NCBI GenBank assembly: GCA_041391505.1
Contig: JAWKNW010000020.1
Location: 55,340-119,339, forward strand
Direction: 5' to 3'
DNA from: Rhodothermales bacterium
GTDB taxonomy: Bacteria; Bacteroidota; Rhodothermia; Rhodothermales; JAHQVL01
Length of the DNA: 64,000 nt
Shown here: piece after piece, positions 54,012-63,308 of the stretch
Numbering within the stretch: position 1 is the first letter of the stretch
Layout of the letters: the number at the start of each line of letters is the position of its first letter
Notes under the pieces: generated by a model
What the model was told of the DNA's origin: nothing
The model's input: only the letters and a program-made list of their open reading frames with translations
The model's database searches: none
Position numbers and translations under genes: made by a program

Positions 54012-55516
54012 TCGAGAAACGCCGGATTACCCTCAATACCGCGGCGTCCGCGCTGCAGGTGGTGGTTGGCGGCGTCACGCTCTTCCTTCTCTACCGTTTT
54101 TTGCTGGGCGCGCTGGGGAAGGAAAATGTCGGCGTCTGGTCCCTCGTCCTCGCCACCACCTCCGCCACGAGCATCGCGAATCTCGGTCTTGCATCCAGTA
54201 CCGTAAAATTCGTCTCGCAGCATCTGGCCCGGGGGGATCGCCGGCATGCCGCCTCGCTCGTCGAAACCGCTACCCTCTCGGTCGCGCTCTTCCTCGCCCT
54301 GGCGCTGGCGATCGCCTACCCCGTTCTGCGTCGGGTGCTACCGCTTCTCATCGACGACCTGCGGTATCTGGACGCCGGCCTTTCGCTCATCCCGTATGCG
54401 CTGACCGCGTTCTGGATCGCCTCGGTGGCCGGCGTGCTGCATTCGAGCATCGATGGATGCCAGCGCGTCGACCTGCGGGGCTATACCGTCGCCGCCGGCA
54501 ACATCCTCTATCTGGCGCTGGCCTATGTCCTCGTGCCCAAAGGGGGGCTGATCGCGCTTGCCTACGCCCAGATAGCGCAATCGACCTGGCTCCTCGTCTC
54601 TGCCTACCTCATCCTGCGGCGACTTCTCCCCGAGCTGCCGTGGATCGCCTGGTCGTGGCGGAAGGCCCCGTTTCGTGAGATGCTGTCGTATACGCTCAAT
54701 TTTCAGCTCATCTCGCTGTCCCAACTGCTCCTGGAGCCGGTGACCAAATCGCTCGTATCCCGTTTCGGCGGACTCGGAACGCTGGCCTATGTCGAGATGG
54801 CGCATCGCATGGTTTTCCAGTTCAGGTCGCTGGTGGCGACGGCGCATCGCGCGATCGTGCCGACCATCGCCAGCCTGCAGGAAACCGCACCCGATTACCT
54901 CCGCACCCTCTATATCGGCTCCTTCCGTCTCCTCCTGTTCATCGTCATCGTGTCGACCCCCGGCCTCATCGCGTTGTCCCCCTGGGTGTCGCGCATCTGG
55001 ATTGGCGACGCGCAGACGGTGTTCATCTTCAGCGCCGGCCTCTTTTATGTAGGCTGGTTCCTCAATTTGCTCGCCAACCCGGCGTACTTCGCCAACCTCG
55101 GCACAGGCGCCCTGTTCTGGAACGTGACCGCCCATGTCGGGATGGGCATCCTGAACCTGGCCGGCGGATTCCTGCTCGGGCGTCTTTTCGGATGGAGCGC
55201 CGTCGTCGGCGCGATGTCCGGCGCGATCGTCGCCGGCAGCGCCGTCATCGTGCTGGCCTACCACCGCGCCTACCGGATCCGTCTGGACGAACTCATGGAC
55301 GGCTCGACACTCGTGCTGCTCGCCGCCGCCTTGCTCGGCGCCATCGTGGCCTGGCAGGTGGATCGATGGGCGTCTCGCGAACTGGGCGCCCTGATGCATG
55401 GCCTCGCGGTGGGCCTGACCTATGCCGGCGTGGTAGCGTGGCCGCTCGCCCGCAACCCCGTCGTGCGCGAGATCGCGGCCTGGTTCCGTCGGCACGGGCA
55501 ACCCGATCGGGCCTGA
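54008..55516 (+). CDS. polysaccharide flippase (Wzx-like, MATE/PST superfamily)
   Basis: 502 residues with about fourteen membrane helices in two similar halves (opening INTAASALQVVVGGVTLFLLYRFL). It flips lipid-linked repeat units from the cytoplasmic to the periplasmic face. It overlaps the methyltransferase gene by 4 bp; the next glycosyltransferase starts 15 bp later. Substrate structure unknown. Confidence 0.9.
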   Translation: MIEKRRITLNTAASALQVVVGGVTLFLLYRFLLGALGKENVGVWSLVLATTSATSIANLGLASSTVKFVSQHLARGDRRHAASLVETATLSVALFLALALAIAYPVLRRVLPLLIDDLRYLDAGLSLIPYALTAFWIASVAGVLHSSIDGCQRVDLRGYTVAAGNILYLALAYVLVPKGGLIALAYAQIAQSTWLLVSAYLILRRLLPELPWIAWSWRKAPFREMLSYTLNFQLISLSQLLLEPVTKSLVSRFGGLGTLAYVEMAHRMVFQFRSLVATAHRAIVPTIASLQETAPDYLRTLYIGSFRLLLFIVIVSTPGLIALSPWVSRIWIGDAQTVFIFSAGLFYVGWFLNLLANPAYFANLGTGALFWNVTAHVGMGILNLAGGFLLGRLFGWSAVVGAMSGAIVAGSAVIVLAYHRAYRIRLDELMDGSTLVLLAAALLGAIVAWQVDRWASRELGALMHGLAVGLTYAGVVAWPLARNPVVREIAAWFRRHGQPDRA

Positions 55517-55531
55517 AGGGTAGTTGCTGTC

Positions 55532-56749
55532 ATGAAAACGCCGCGCCTCATGCTCTTCGACGTGACCTCGGGCGGACACCACGGGATGTTCGTCCAGCAC
55601 CTCGTGGAAGCATGGGTCGCCCGGGGCGAAACCGAACAGCTCGTCCTCGTCGTCCCACCGGATTTCCTTGATGTCCATCGGGATCTGCAGCGGGTCATCG
55701 GAGAAATCGCGCCCGAACGCGTCAGCGTGGTTCCTATCGATCGCCCCCTGCCGGACCCGGGCTCCGGCGTCGGCGATCTCGTTCGGTTCGATTTCGGGCA
55801 GGGCGATATCGCACGGGACTACATCGATCGCCTGAAGCCCGATCACTGCCTGTGCATGCACTTCGATCACGTGCAGCTATGGCTAGCCTTCGGGGCGAGA
55901 CCCATCCATCCGGCCTCCATTTCGGGCATCTACTTTCGGCCGACGTTCCACTATGAGAAATGGCCCGGCCATGCGCCATCGTGGAAGCAAAAACTCAACA
56001 ACGCGCGGAAACGCTTCACGCTGAAACGGGCCCTGCGCCATCCATTGTTCAACACGCTCTTCAGCCTCGATCCGTTTGTCGTGCCCGACCTGCAGCGGTG
56101 GGGAACGCCGGCATCCATCGTAGCCCTGCCCGACGGCATCACCCCGCATACCGCGCTGGAGGACCACCCACCGCCGCACATCCTCCAGGAGATCGAACCG
56201 GATCGCAAGGTGGCGCTGCTGTTTGGCGCGCTGTCGAGCCGAAAGGGGATTTTTTCGACGCTCGAGGCCCTGCGGCGGCTGCCGGCGCCTCTGCAGAGCC
56301 GGCTGGCCGTCGTCTTCGCCGGCGCGGTGGAACCATCCGAGCGCGGGGCGTTCCTGGCGGCGGCGCTGGGGGTGCGGCAGGAGACCCGGCTGCAGGTCCT
56401 GATCGACGACCGGTTCTTGCCGGACGCCGACATCCAGTCATTGCTGCACGCATCCGACCTCGTCCTGGTCACGTACCAGCAGCATGTCGGATCGAGCAAT
56501 GTCGTGATCCGGGCGGCGGCCGCGGGAAAACCCGTCATCGGACCGACGTACGGCCTTCTCGGCCAGCAGATCCGCACGCATCATCTGGGCGCGACGGTCG
56601 ACACACAAAGTCCGGACGCCCTCATGCGTGCCCTGGAGCGTTACCTGGAAACGGGCGCCGTGCCGTTCGACGCCGCGAAAGCCGCCGCCTTCGCGCAGGA
56701 GAACACCGCCGAGGCCTTCGCTTCGACCATCCTGGATCGCCTCGTCTGA
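55532..56749 (+). CDS. glycosyltransferase, GT-B fold
   Basis: 405 residues. The N-terminal domain opens TSGGHHGMFVQHLVEAW. The C-terminal donor domain has LFGALSSRKGIFSTLEALRR and a late SSNVVIRAAAAGKPVIGP element resembling the EX7E/GT4 donor-site region. Similar to GT4-type enzymes but more divergent than its neighbours. Donor and acceptor unknown. It adds one sugar to the cluster's repeat unit by inference. Confidence 0.8.
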   Translation: MKTPRLMLFDVTSGGHHGMFVQHLVEAWVARGETEQLVLVVPPDFLDVHRDLQRVIGEIAPERVSVVPIDRPLPDPGSGVGDLVRFDFGQGDIARDYIDRLKPDHCLCMHFDHVQLWLAFGARPIHPASISGIYFRPTFHYEKWPGHAPSWKQKLNNARKRFTLKRALRHPLFNTLFSLDPFVVPDLQRWGTPASIVALPDGITPHTALEDHPPPHILQEIEPDRKVALLFGALSSRKGIFSTLEALRRLPAPLQSRLAVVFAGAVEPSERGAFLAAALGVRQETRLQVLIDDRFLPDADIQSLLHASDLVLVTYQQHVGSSNVVIRAAAAGKPVIGPTYGLLGQQIRTHHLGATVDTQSPDALMRALERYLETGAVPFDAAKAAAFAQENTAEAFASTILDRLV

Positions 56750-56833
56750 CCCATCGCACGCCGCGCTGCTACGCGCCGAACCTCATCCGTGTGTAGTTCG
56801 TTCGTAAGCAGACTTGTTGTACAAACCGCCCGA

Positions 56834-57988
56834 ATGGCTGAACCTCCCGTCTTTTATTTCGCCCGCATGCTGCCGGCCTACCGGCACGCCGTCATGGAGC
56901 GCCTCAACGAGCGGCTCGACGGGCGGCTTGTGGTCGTCTACGGGCAGCCGCCGGCGGGCAACCCCGTGCTCAGCAAGGAAGTCACCGGCTCCTTCCGACG
57001 GGTAGTACGCCATAACCTCTGGTTCCGCGACACGACCCTGCACGCCCAGTTCTTCCAGGATGTGTTCAAGACCTACGGCGATCCATCGGCCATCATCGCA
57101 GAGGAATCACCCCGATCGCTGACGTTGCCCTGGCTGTTGCGCTACGCCAGAACCCGGGGCGCCGCCCGCGTGCTCTGGGGGATGTTTTTTTCGATGAAGC
57201 GACCGCTGGGATCGCTCCATCTCTTCGACCGGTACCGTCTCAACCTGGCGCGCAGCGTCGAGGCATGTATCTGCTATAGCCGGCGCACGCGGGATCATCT
57301 CGCCGAGGCCGTCCCCCGAGAGCGGCTATTCCTGGCCCAGAACACACTCGACACCGACACGCTGTTCGCGCTCCGGCGTCGCCTCGAAACGGAAGGCCGA
57401 TGCGCCGTGCGCCGACGCCTCGGCATCGAGGACGGCCGGCCGGTGTATGTCTACATGGCGCAACTGATCGCGGACAAAGGCCCGCGTGACCTGCTGGAGA
57501 TCTTCGGCCGGCTCCGCCGCGAGGGGCCGGCGATGCTCTACGTGATCGGGGGCGGTCCCCAGGAGGCCTCCATGAAGCGGCAGGTGGCGCGGATGGGGCT
57601 CGCCGATGTGCATTTCCTCGGCGCGATGCCTCATTTCGAGACCTCCGCGCCCTACCTCTTCGCCGCGGATGCGCTCCTCATGCCCGGCTACGTCGGGCTC
57701 GTCATCAACCACGCCTTCGCGATGGGCCTGCCGATCGTGGCACCCGAGCCGCCGCCGGACCGGCTCTTCCACGCGCCCGAAATCGAGTCGCTCGTGCCCG
57801 GTGAAAACGGCATGCTGGCCCGCTGGAACGATCCGGCGGACTTCGCGCAGGCGACGCGTCACGTCCTGGCGCACCGCGACGCGTTCTCGCGCCGCGCGAT
57901 CGACTACGCCGAGCGGCATCTGACGCTCGACGGCATGGTCGACGGCATGGTCGACGCGATCCGCTACGCCGAGGCACGGCGCCCATAG
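56834..57988 (+). CDS. glycosyltransferase family 4-like protein
   Basis: 384 residues from ATG 56834; a GTG-started extension is open from 56789, but the preceding residues look noncoding. Features: N-terminal Rossmann domain starting FYFARMLPAYRHAVMERL, a central VLWGMFFSMKRPLGSLH segment, and a donor domain with YVYMAQLIADKGPRDLLEIF, YVIGGGPQEASMKRQ and PGYVGLVINHAFAMGLPIV, the last being the GT4 E/H donor motif with Gly-Leu-Val. A 12-bp direct duplication near the C-terminus makes DGMVDGMV. Donor sugar unknown. Confidence 0.85.
   Translation: MAEPPVFYFARMLPAYRHAVMERLNERLDGRLVVVYGQPPAGNPVLSKEVTGSFRRVVRHNLWFRDTTLHAQFFQDVFKTYGDPSAIIAEESPRSLTLPWLLRYARTRGAARVLWGMFFSMKRPLGSLHLFDRYRLNLARSVEACICYSRRTRDHLAEAVPRERLFLAQNTLDTDTLFALRRRLETEGRCAVRRRLGIEDGRPVYVYMAQLIADKGPRDLLEIFGRLRREGPAMLYVIGGGPQEASMKRQVARMGLADVHFLGAMPHFETSAPYLFAADALLMPGYVGLVINHAFAMGLPIVAPEPPPDRLFHAPEIESLVPGENGMLARWNDPADFAQATRHVLAHRDAFSRRAIDYAERHLTLDGMVDGMVDAIRYAEARRP
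57929..57955 (+). repeat. 12-bp tandem duplication in a glycosyltransferase gene
   Basis: gacggcatggtc is present twice in tandem and followed by gacg, adding four residues (DGMV twice) near the C-terminus without shifting the frame. Confidence 0.85.
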
Positions 57989-58121
57989 GCCCGAAATGCG
58001 AAACAATCTTTTCAGCAGCGCACGACGCATCGGCGCTTCTTTTGTACTTTCAGGCGTGACGCCCCCAGGTATCTCTCGAGCCGGCCGCTAACGACCGTTC
58101 ACACTGCCCCGATCCCACGAC

Positions 58122-59384
58122 ATGTCCCGCGCATCCCGTCCGATACGCCGTCTTTGCGTGCAGTGGGCCCGGCTTGGACCGTACCACCTCGCCCGGCTCG
58201 CCGCGGCTCACGCGCGCGCCGTGGCCGACGGACGCCAGATCGTGGCACTCGAAACCGCCAGCGGCGACGCGACCTACGCCTGGGTCCGCGAGTCCGCGCA
58301 AACGCCTTTTCCCCGCGAGATCGTCTTCCCCGACCGGGTTTTCGAGGAGATCGACGCCGCGACCATCCATCGGGGCATCATCGCGGCGCTCGACCGGATC
58401 GATCCGGATGCCGTCGCCATCACGAGCTACAGCACCCCCGACGCCCGCGCTTGCCTGCTCTGGTGTCGAAAAAAGGGCCGGCCCGCCATCCTCATGACGG
58501 AGACCAAGGAGGACGATGCCGACCGGATCGGCTGGCGCGAGGCCGTCAAACGATCGCTCGTCGGGCTCTACGACGCGGCGCTCGTGGGCGGCTCGCCGCA
58601 CCAGGCCTACTTCGAGAAACTGGGGGTGCCGCCGGCATCCGTGTTCCAGGGGTTCGATGCGGTCGACAACCGCTTCTTCGCCGACGGGGCGGATGCCGCG
58701 CGTCGTTCGCCGGCGGCCTGGGCGCATCTCCCCGGCCTCGCCGATCCTGCCCCCTACTTCCTGGCCTCCAACCGCTTCGTGGCCCGAAAAAACCTCGACC
58801 GGCTGGTGCGCGCCTACGGGGCGTATCGCCGGCAGACCGCCACGCCCTGGCGGCTCCTCCTGCTGGGCGACGGCGCGGAGCGTCCGGCACTGGAAGCGCT
58901 TCTGCGCCGTGAAGCCATCGAGGGCGTCGTTTTTTGCGGCTTCAGACAGATCGACGAGCTGCCGGCCTACTACGGCCTCGCCGGCGCCTTCGTCCACCCC
59001 GCCCTCGTAGAGCAGTGGGGACTGGTCGTGAACGAGGCCATGGCCGCCGGCCTGCCCGTGCTCGTATCCGAGCGGGCCGGTTGCGCCCGCGATTTGATCC
59101 GGAACGGGGTCGACGGCTACACGTTCGATCCCACCGACACCCCGGAACTCACCCGGCTCCTGGGCCTCGTGGCCGGCGACACGGCAGACCGCGCGGCCAT
59201 GGGCGCCGCAGCCCGCGAGACGATCGCGCTGTGGTCGCCCGACCGCTTCGCGCGCGGACTCTGGGACGCCGCCGAGTACGCCGGCAGCCGGCCTCCCGCC
59301 TCCGCACCCATCGGCGACGCATTGCTATGGACCATCCAGCGCCTCGGCCGGCGCGTCCATTCCTTTCATTCCCTGCGTGACTGA
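58122..59384 (+). CDS. glycosyltransferase family 4-like protein
   Basis: 420 residues. N-terminal domain LCVQWARLGPYHLARLAAAH, donor domain with SNRFVARKNLDRLVRAYGAYR, LLLGDGAERPALEALLR, and VHPALVEQWGLVVNEAMAAG, a clear GT4 E-x7-E donor motif (EQWGLVVNE). Preceded by 133 bp of noncoding sequence after the previous glycosyltransferase. Its stop overlaps the next start by one base (TGATG). Sugar specificity unknown. Confidence 0.88.
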   Translation: MSRASRPIRRLCVQWARLGPYHLARLAAAHARAVADGRQIVALETASGDATYAWVRESAQTPFPREIVFPDRVFEEIDAATIHRGIIAALDRIDPDAVAITSYSTPDARACLLWCRKKGRPAILMTETKEDDADRIGWREAVKRSLVGLYDAALVGGSPHQAYFEKLGVPPASVFQGFDAVDNRFFADGADAARRSPAAWAHLPGLADPAPYFLASNRFVARKNLDRLVRAYGAYRRQTATPWRLLLLGDGAERPALEALLRREAIEGVVFCGFRQIDELPAYYGLAGAFVHPALVEQWGLVVNEAMAAGLPVLVSERAGCARDLIRNGVDGYTFDPTDTPELTRLLGLVAGDTADRAAMGAAARETIALWSPDRFARGLWDAAEYAGSRPPASAPIGDALLWTIQRLGRRVHSFHSLRD

Positions 59385-60589
59385 TGCGCATCCTCGTGCA
59401 CGACTACGGCGGTTACGCCTTTCCCTTCCAGCTCAGCCTGGAACTCGCTCGCCGGGGACACTTCGTCAGCCATGCCTTCTGCGCCGACCTCGTCACGACC
59501 CCGCCGGGCGTGCCCGAGGAGGGCGACGAGCCGATCAACCTGTCGGTGGACGCCCTCTCACTCGGCGCTCCGCTCCAGAAATACGATTTTGTCACCCGCT
59601 GGAAGCAGGAACGCGCCTACGGCCGGCTCATCGCCGATCACGCGGAGGCGTTCGGACCGGATATCGTGTTGTCCGCCAATACCCCGCTCGACGCCCAGCG
59701 CCGCCTCCAGGCCTGGTGCCGCGGCCTCCGCATCCCGTTCGTGTTCTGGCTGCAGGATATGCTGGGGCTCGCCGCGCACCGCATCCTGAGCGCGCGCATC
59801 CCGATCGCCGGCAACCTGATCGGCCGGTATTACATGCGGATGGAGCGCCGGCTTCTCGCCGCGAGCACAACCGTCGTGGCCATCACGCCGGCTTTTTTGC
59901 CGCCCTTGCAGGACTGGGGCATCGAGGACGCGCGGATTCAGGTCATCGAGAACTGGGCGCCGCTCGACCGCCTCTCGGTGCGCCCCAAAGCGAATGCGTG
60001 GAGCCGGCGTCATGGTCTCGACCAGACGTTCAACTTCCTGTACGCCGGCACGCTGGGGATGAAACACAACCCCGAACGGCTCCTCGCCCTGGCGCGGGAA
60101 ACCCGGGACGACGAAGCGGTGCGTGTGGTGGTCGCCTCGCAGGCTCAGGGGGCCGACTGGCTTCGGGAGCGCGCCGTCGCCGAAGGACTGCGGCATCTGA
60201 TCGTCCTCCCCTATCAGGCTGTGGATGACCTGCCGGACCTGCTCGCCGCCGGCGACGTGCTGGTGGCGTTGCTCGAGGCGGATGCGGGGCTGTATTCCGT
60301 CCCTTCCAAGGTCATGGCCTACCTCTGCGCCGAGCGCCCGCTGCTCCTCGCCGTGCCCGCGCACAACGACGCCGCCCGCATCGTCCAGCAGACCGAATCC
60401 GGCCTCGTGGTGGACCCGGCCGACGCCGGCGGCTTCATCGCCGCGGCGCAGCAGCTCAGGGCGGCTACGGAACAACGCCGTGCCATGGGCATCAACGCAC
60501 GGCGTTACGCGGAGGAGACGTTCGATCCGGGCCGTATCGCCGATCGATTCGAGTCCCTGCTCGCCGATGCCGCCAACCCGCCCGCCTAG
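59384..60589 (+). CDS. glycosyltransferase family 4-like protein (WbuB-like)
   Basis: 401 residues. Opens MRILVHDYGGYAFPFQLSLE; has PFVFWLQDMLGLAAHR and donor-domain features NFLYAGTLGMKHNPERLL, LLEADAGLYSVPSKVMAYLC and RPLLLAVPAHNDAA. The PSKVMAYLCAERP element with 'SVPSK' is typical of WbuB/FucNAc-transferase-like GT4 enzymes that act on N-acetyl amino sugars; this specificity is only suggestive. One-base overlap with the preceding gene; the next gene starts 4 bp after its stop. Confidence 0.85.
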   Translation: MRILVHDYGGYAFPFQLSLELARRGHFVSHAFCADLVTTPPGVPEEGDEPINLSVDALSLGAPLQKYDFVTRWKQERAYGRLIADHAEAFGPDIVLSANTPLDAQRRLQAWCRGLRIPFVFWLQDMLGLAAHRILSARIPIAGNLIGRYYMRMERRLLAASTTVVAITPAFLPPLQDWGIEDARIQVIENWAPLDRLSVRPKANAWSRRHGLDQTFNFLYAGTLGMKHNPERLLALARETRDDEAVRVVVASQAQGADWLRERAVAEGLRHLIVLPYQAVDDLPDLLAAGDVLVALLEADAGLYSVPSKVMAYLCAERPLLLAVPAHNDAARIVQQTESGLVVDPADAGGFIAAAQQLRAATEQRRAMGINARRYAEETFDPGRIADRFESLLADAANPPA

Positions 60590-60593
60590 TCCC

Positions 60594-61730
60594 ATGCCCC
60601 GAGTCTGTATCGCCGGCTACTTCCCGCCGCCCATCACGGGACAGACCCTGGCCACGGAGCGGCTCGCCGCCCTGCTTGAGGACGAGTTCGCGGTGACCCG
60701 CGTGCCGCTCAACCGGGAACGCCAGGAAGCCGTGGAGACGGCACCCGGCTTCCGGCTCAGCAAGGTGCGAGGATATATCGAGGGCGGCGGCGCGTTGCGC
60801 GCGGCGCTCCGCGCCACGACGCCGGACGTCCTGCTCTGGCCGTCCATTTCGCCCCAGACCATCGGGCACCTCCGGGATCTCCTGACGGTGGCGCCGGCCC
60901 TATCGCGGGTCCGCCGGCGCTACGGCGTCGTCCACTGGGGTAACTTCCAGACCCTGTATGCGTCCCCGCTGACGCGGTATTCCGCGACCTGGCTGAGCAA
61001 ACGGCTCGACGGGCTCGTCTTCCTCAACGCCGACCTCGCCGGCGCCTGCGCGGGCTGGCTTCCGGACACGCCGCGCCACGTAATCCCCAACACCATCGAC
61101 GACGCCCTGTTGTTCGATGAGGCGGCCATCGCCGAAAAACAGCGCGCGCGCCGGAGCCGGCGCTCGCTGCGCATCCTCTTTCTCAGCAACATGATCGCCT
61201 CGAAGGGCTACCTGGATGTCGTGGAGGCGGCCGACCTGCTCCGACGCGACGGCATCCCGTTCGAGCTGCGCATGATCGGCCGGTGGATCGACCCGGAGGA
61301 TCGCCGTGCCTTCGAGCAGCGTGTTGCGGGCGACCTCGCAGCCAGCATCACCCATCTGGGCGCCGTGTCGGATCGAGCGGCCATTCGCGGCCATCATGCC
61401 TGGGCGGACGTCTTTCTGTTCCCCACCTATTATCCTACCGAGGCGCAGCCGCTCGTGCTGCTCGAAGCGATGAGCGCCGGCACCCCGGTCGTAACCACCG
61501 CGCATGCCGGCATCCCCGCCATGTTCGCCCCCGAGGGGGAAGCGGTCTTCGTCCCCCCGAGAGCGCCGCGTGCCCTCGCCGAGGCCGTTCGCTCGTTGAC
61601 CGATCCCGATGCATGGATGGCGCGCTCCCGGGGCGTGCGGGCACGGTTCGAATCCGACTTCAGCCCCGAGGCTGTCCGGCGGCGGTGGCGCGATCTGATC
61701 GCGTCGCCATCGGGAGGGGGCCGCGCATGA
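60594..61730 (+). CDS. glycosyltransferase family 4-like protein
   Basis: 378 residues from ATG 60594 (MPRVCIAGYFPPPITGQTLA), which begins with the conserved PPPxxGQT donor-loop stretch; the frame is open further upstream only within the previous gene. Donor domain: LRILFLSNMIASKGYLDVVE, FELRMIGRWIDPEDRR, VFLFPTYYPTEAQPLVLLEA with the GT4 E-x7-E motif (EAQPLVLLE). Stop overlaps the Wzi start by 4 bp (ATGA). Specificity unknown. Confidence 0.88.
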   Translation: MPRVCIAGYFPPPITGQTLATERLAALLEDEFAVTRVPLNRERQEAVETAPGFRLSKVRGYIEGGGALRAALRATTPDVLLWPSISPQTIGHLRDLLTVAPALSRVRRRYGVVHWGNFQTLYASPLTRYSATWLSKRLDGLVFLNADLAGACAGWLPDTPRHVIPNTIDDALLFDEAAIAEKQRARRSRRSLRILFLSNMIASKGYLDVVEAADLLRRDGIPFELRMIGRWIDPEDRRAFEQRVAGDLAASITHLGAVSDRAAIRGHHAWADVFLFPTYYPTEAQPLVLLEAMSAGTPVVTTAHAGIPAMFAPEGEAVFVPPRAPRALAEAVRSLTDPDAWMARSRGVRARFESDFSPEAVRRRWRDLIASPSGGGRA

Positions 61731-63184
61731 ACGTCATCCGACCTCCACGCCGGCAGCGCGCATGGCTACGCCCGCTGCTCATGGGTCTCGCCGCGCTGGC
61801 CTGGTGCCTGCCGCAGACGGTCCGGGCTCAACCGGGGCCGTGGACGTATGAAGGAGCTGTTTTCATGGCCGGCGCATCGGAGCGCGCACTCCCGTTCTGG
61901 CTCCACACCAACCGGTACGGAACCATCGACCGGAACGGATTCAATGTGGGCACCCGATGGGGCATCCGGCGGGCCGGGCGTATTACCGGGCGGATGACCT
62001 ACGAGGCGGGCGCCGGCGTGGTGGGGCGGGTGTCGGATCGATCGACCCTGTACGTCCACGAACTGTACGGCCGCGTATCGAACGGCTTGTTCCAGGCACG
62101 CGCGGGACGGTACGAGGATGCCTACGGGATGGTCGACCCACGGCTCTCGCTCGGGTCCATGATCTGGAGCCGGAACGCCGCGCCCATGCCCAAGATCAGC
62201 GTCGGCACCGAGGGGTTTCTGCCCATCCCCGGGACGCGGGATCTGGTGGCGTTCAGCGCGTACGTCGGGCAGGGCTGGATGGCGCGGGATGCCTATGTCG
62301 ACCGCGCGCTGCTGCACGAAAAATACCTGTATCTGCGCGTGCTGCCCCCCGATTTCCCGGTACACGCCACCGGGGGCGTCATCCACAACGTCGTCTGGGG
62401 CGGCGACCATCCCATCGAGGGCGAGCTGGGGCATGGTTTGAAAGACCTCATCCGCGTGGCGCTGGCCCAGGCCGGCGAGGACCTGCAATTCGAGGCCGAT
62501 AACGCCCTGGGAAATACCGTTGCGATGTACGACACGCGAATCGAGATCGAAACGAAACCCGTCCTGGTCACGATGTACCGGGAGTTCTACATCGAAACCG
62601 GCGGCGGGCTGCTCTTCAGAAATGCGCGCGACGGATTATGGGGGCTCAGGCTGGATTTCGCCCGGCCGTTCGGCCCCTTCACCTCGCTGCTGTGGGAGCA
62701 TCTGTATACCAAACAGCAGAGCACCAACAAAGAAGCCGGCGACACCCCCGGGCGGGCCAACTACTACAATAACGTCCTCTATCGCGATGGATGGACGTAT
62801 CACGGGCGCACGATCGGCATGCCGCTTCTCCGGACCGACGGCATTCGCCCCGGCGTAATCAATCACCTCGTTGCCGGTCATCATGCCGGGCTTGCCGGCG
62901 AAATCGGTCCCGATATCAGCTTCCTGGGGTATGTCACCTACAGCCGCAACTACGGAGCAGCCAATATTTGCGGCGATCCGGACTGCACGACCGGCACGTC
63001 CGAACTGACCGATCGGCTGGACCAGTGGTCGGTTTACCTTACCACAACCACCCGGATGGGCCCCCATCGGCAGCTTGCGCTCGACGCGTCCATCGCGTTC
63101 GATGCCGGACCCTACGCCCCGAACGCTTTCGGCGCAGCCCTCGGGGTGCGATGGGCCGGTATGCTCGGATCGAAAAAACGCTGA
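61727..63184 (+). CDS. capsule assembly protein, Wzi family
   Basis: 485 residues from ATG 61727, overlapping the previous stop by 4 bp. Signal peptide (MGLAALAWCLPQTVRAQ). The rest is a beta-barrel pattern with Wzi-like landmarks: RALPFWLHTNRYGTIDRNG, TYEAGAGVVGR, LYVHELYGRVSNGLFQARAG and a terminal VRWAGMLGSK strand. In Bacteroidota-like bacteria Wzi-family proteins sit in the outer membrane and help surface polysaccharide attachment or assembly. It closes the polysaccharide cluster. Confidence 0.85.
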   Translation: MNVIRPPRRQRAWLRPLLMGLAALAWCLPQTVRAQPGPWTYEGAVFMAGASERALPFWLHTNRYGTIDRNGFNVGTRWGIRRAGRITGRMTYEAGAGVVGRVSDRSTLYVHELYGRVSNGLFQARAGRYEDAYGMVDPRLSLGSMIWSRNAAPMPKISVGTEGFLPIPGTRDLVAFSAYVGQGWMARDAYVDRALLHEKYLYLRVLPPDFPVHATGGVIHNVVWGGDHPIEGELGHGLKDLIRVALAQAGEDLQFEADNALGNTVAMYDTRIEIETKPVLVTMYREFYIETGGGLLFRNARDGLWGLRLDFARPFGPFTSLLWEHLYTKQQSTNKEAGDTPGRANYYNNVLYRDGWTYHGRTIGMPLLRTDGIRPGVINHLVAGHHAGLAGEIGPDISFLGYVTYSRNYGAANICGDPDCTTGTSELTDRLDQWSVYLTTTTRMGPHRQLALDASIAFDAGPYAPNAFGAALGVRWAGMLGSKKR

Positions 63185-63246
63185 AACGCTTGCGCTGAAG
63201 GGATTGTAACCTTTGTTTTTGCTGGGGCGTACTTCATGCACAAACC

Positions 63247-63266
63247 AGCCGGCCGGCTCTTTTTCC
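63247..63266 (+). terminator. weak terminator-like palindrome after the polysaccharide cluster
   Basis: agccggccggct palindrome followed by cttttt within the 124-bp gap after the Wzi gene. The stem can only form with a very short or no loop, so this is a weak candidate. Confidence 0.25.
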
Positions 63267-63308
63267 TCGCATGAGCGGGATAGACTCCCACTCCTTCAGG
63301 GCGACATT

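Noticed and set aside
60225..60593. N-terminal extension of the last glycosyltransferase
   Set aside because: The frame is open, but it lies within the previous glycosyltransferase gene in another frame; ATG 60594 gives the normal family N-terminus.
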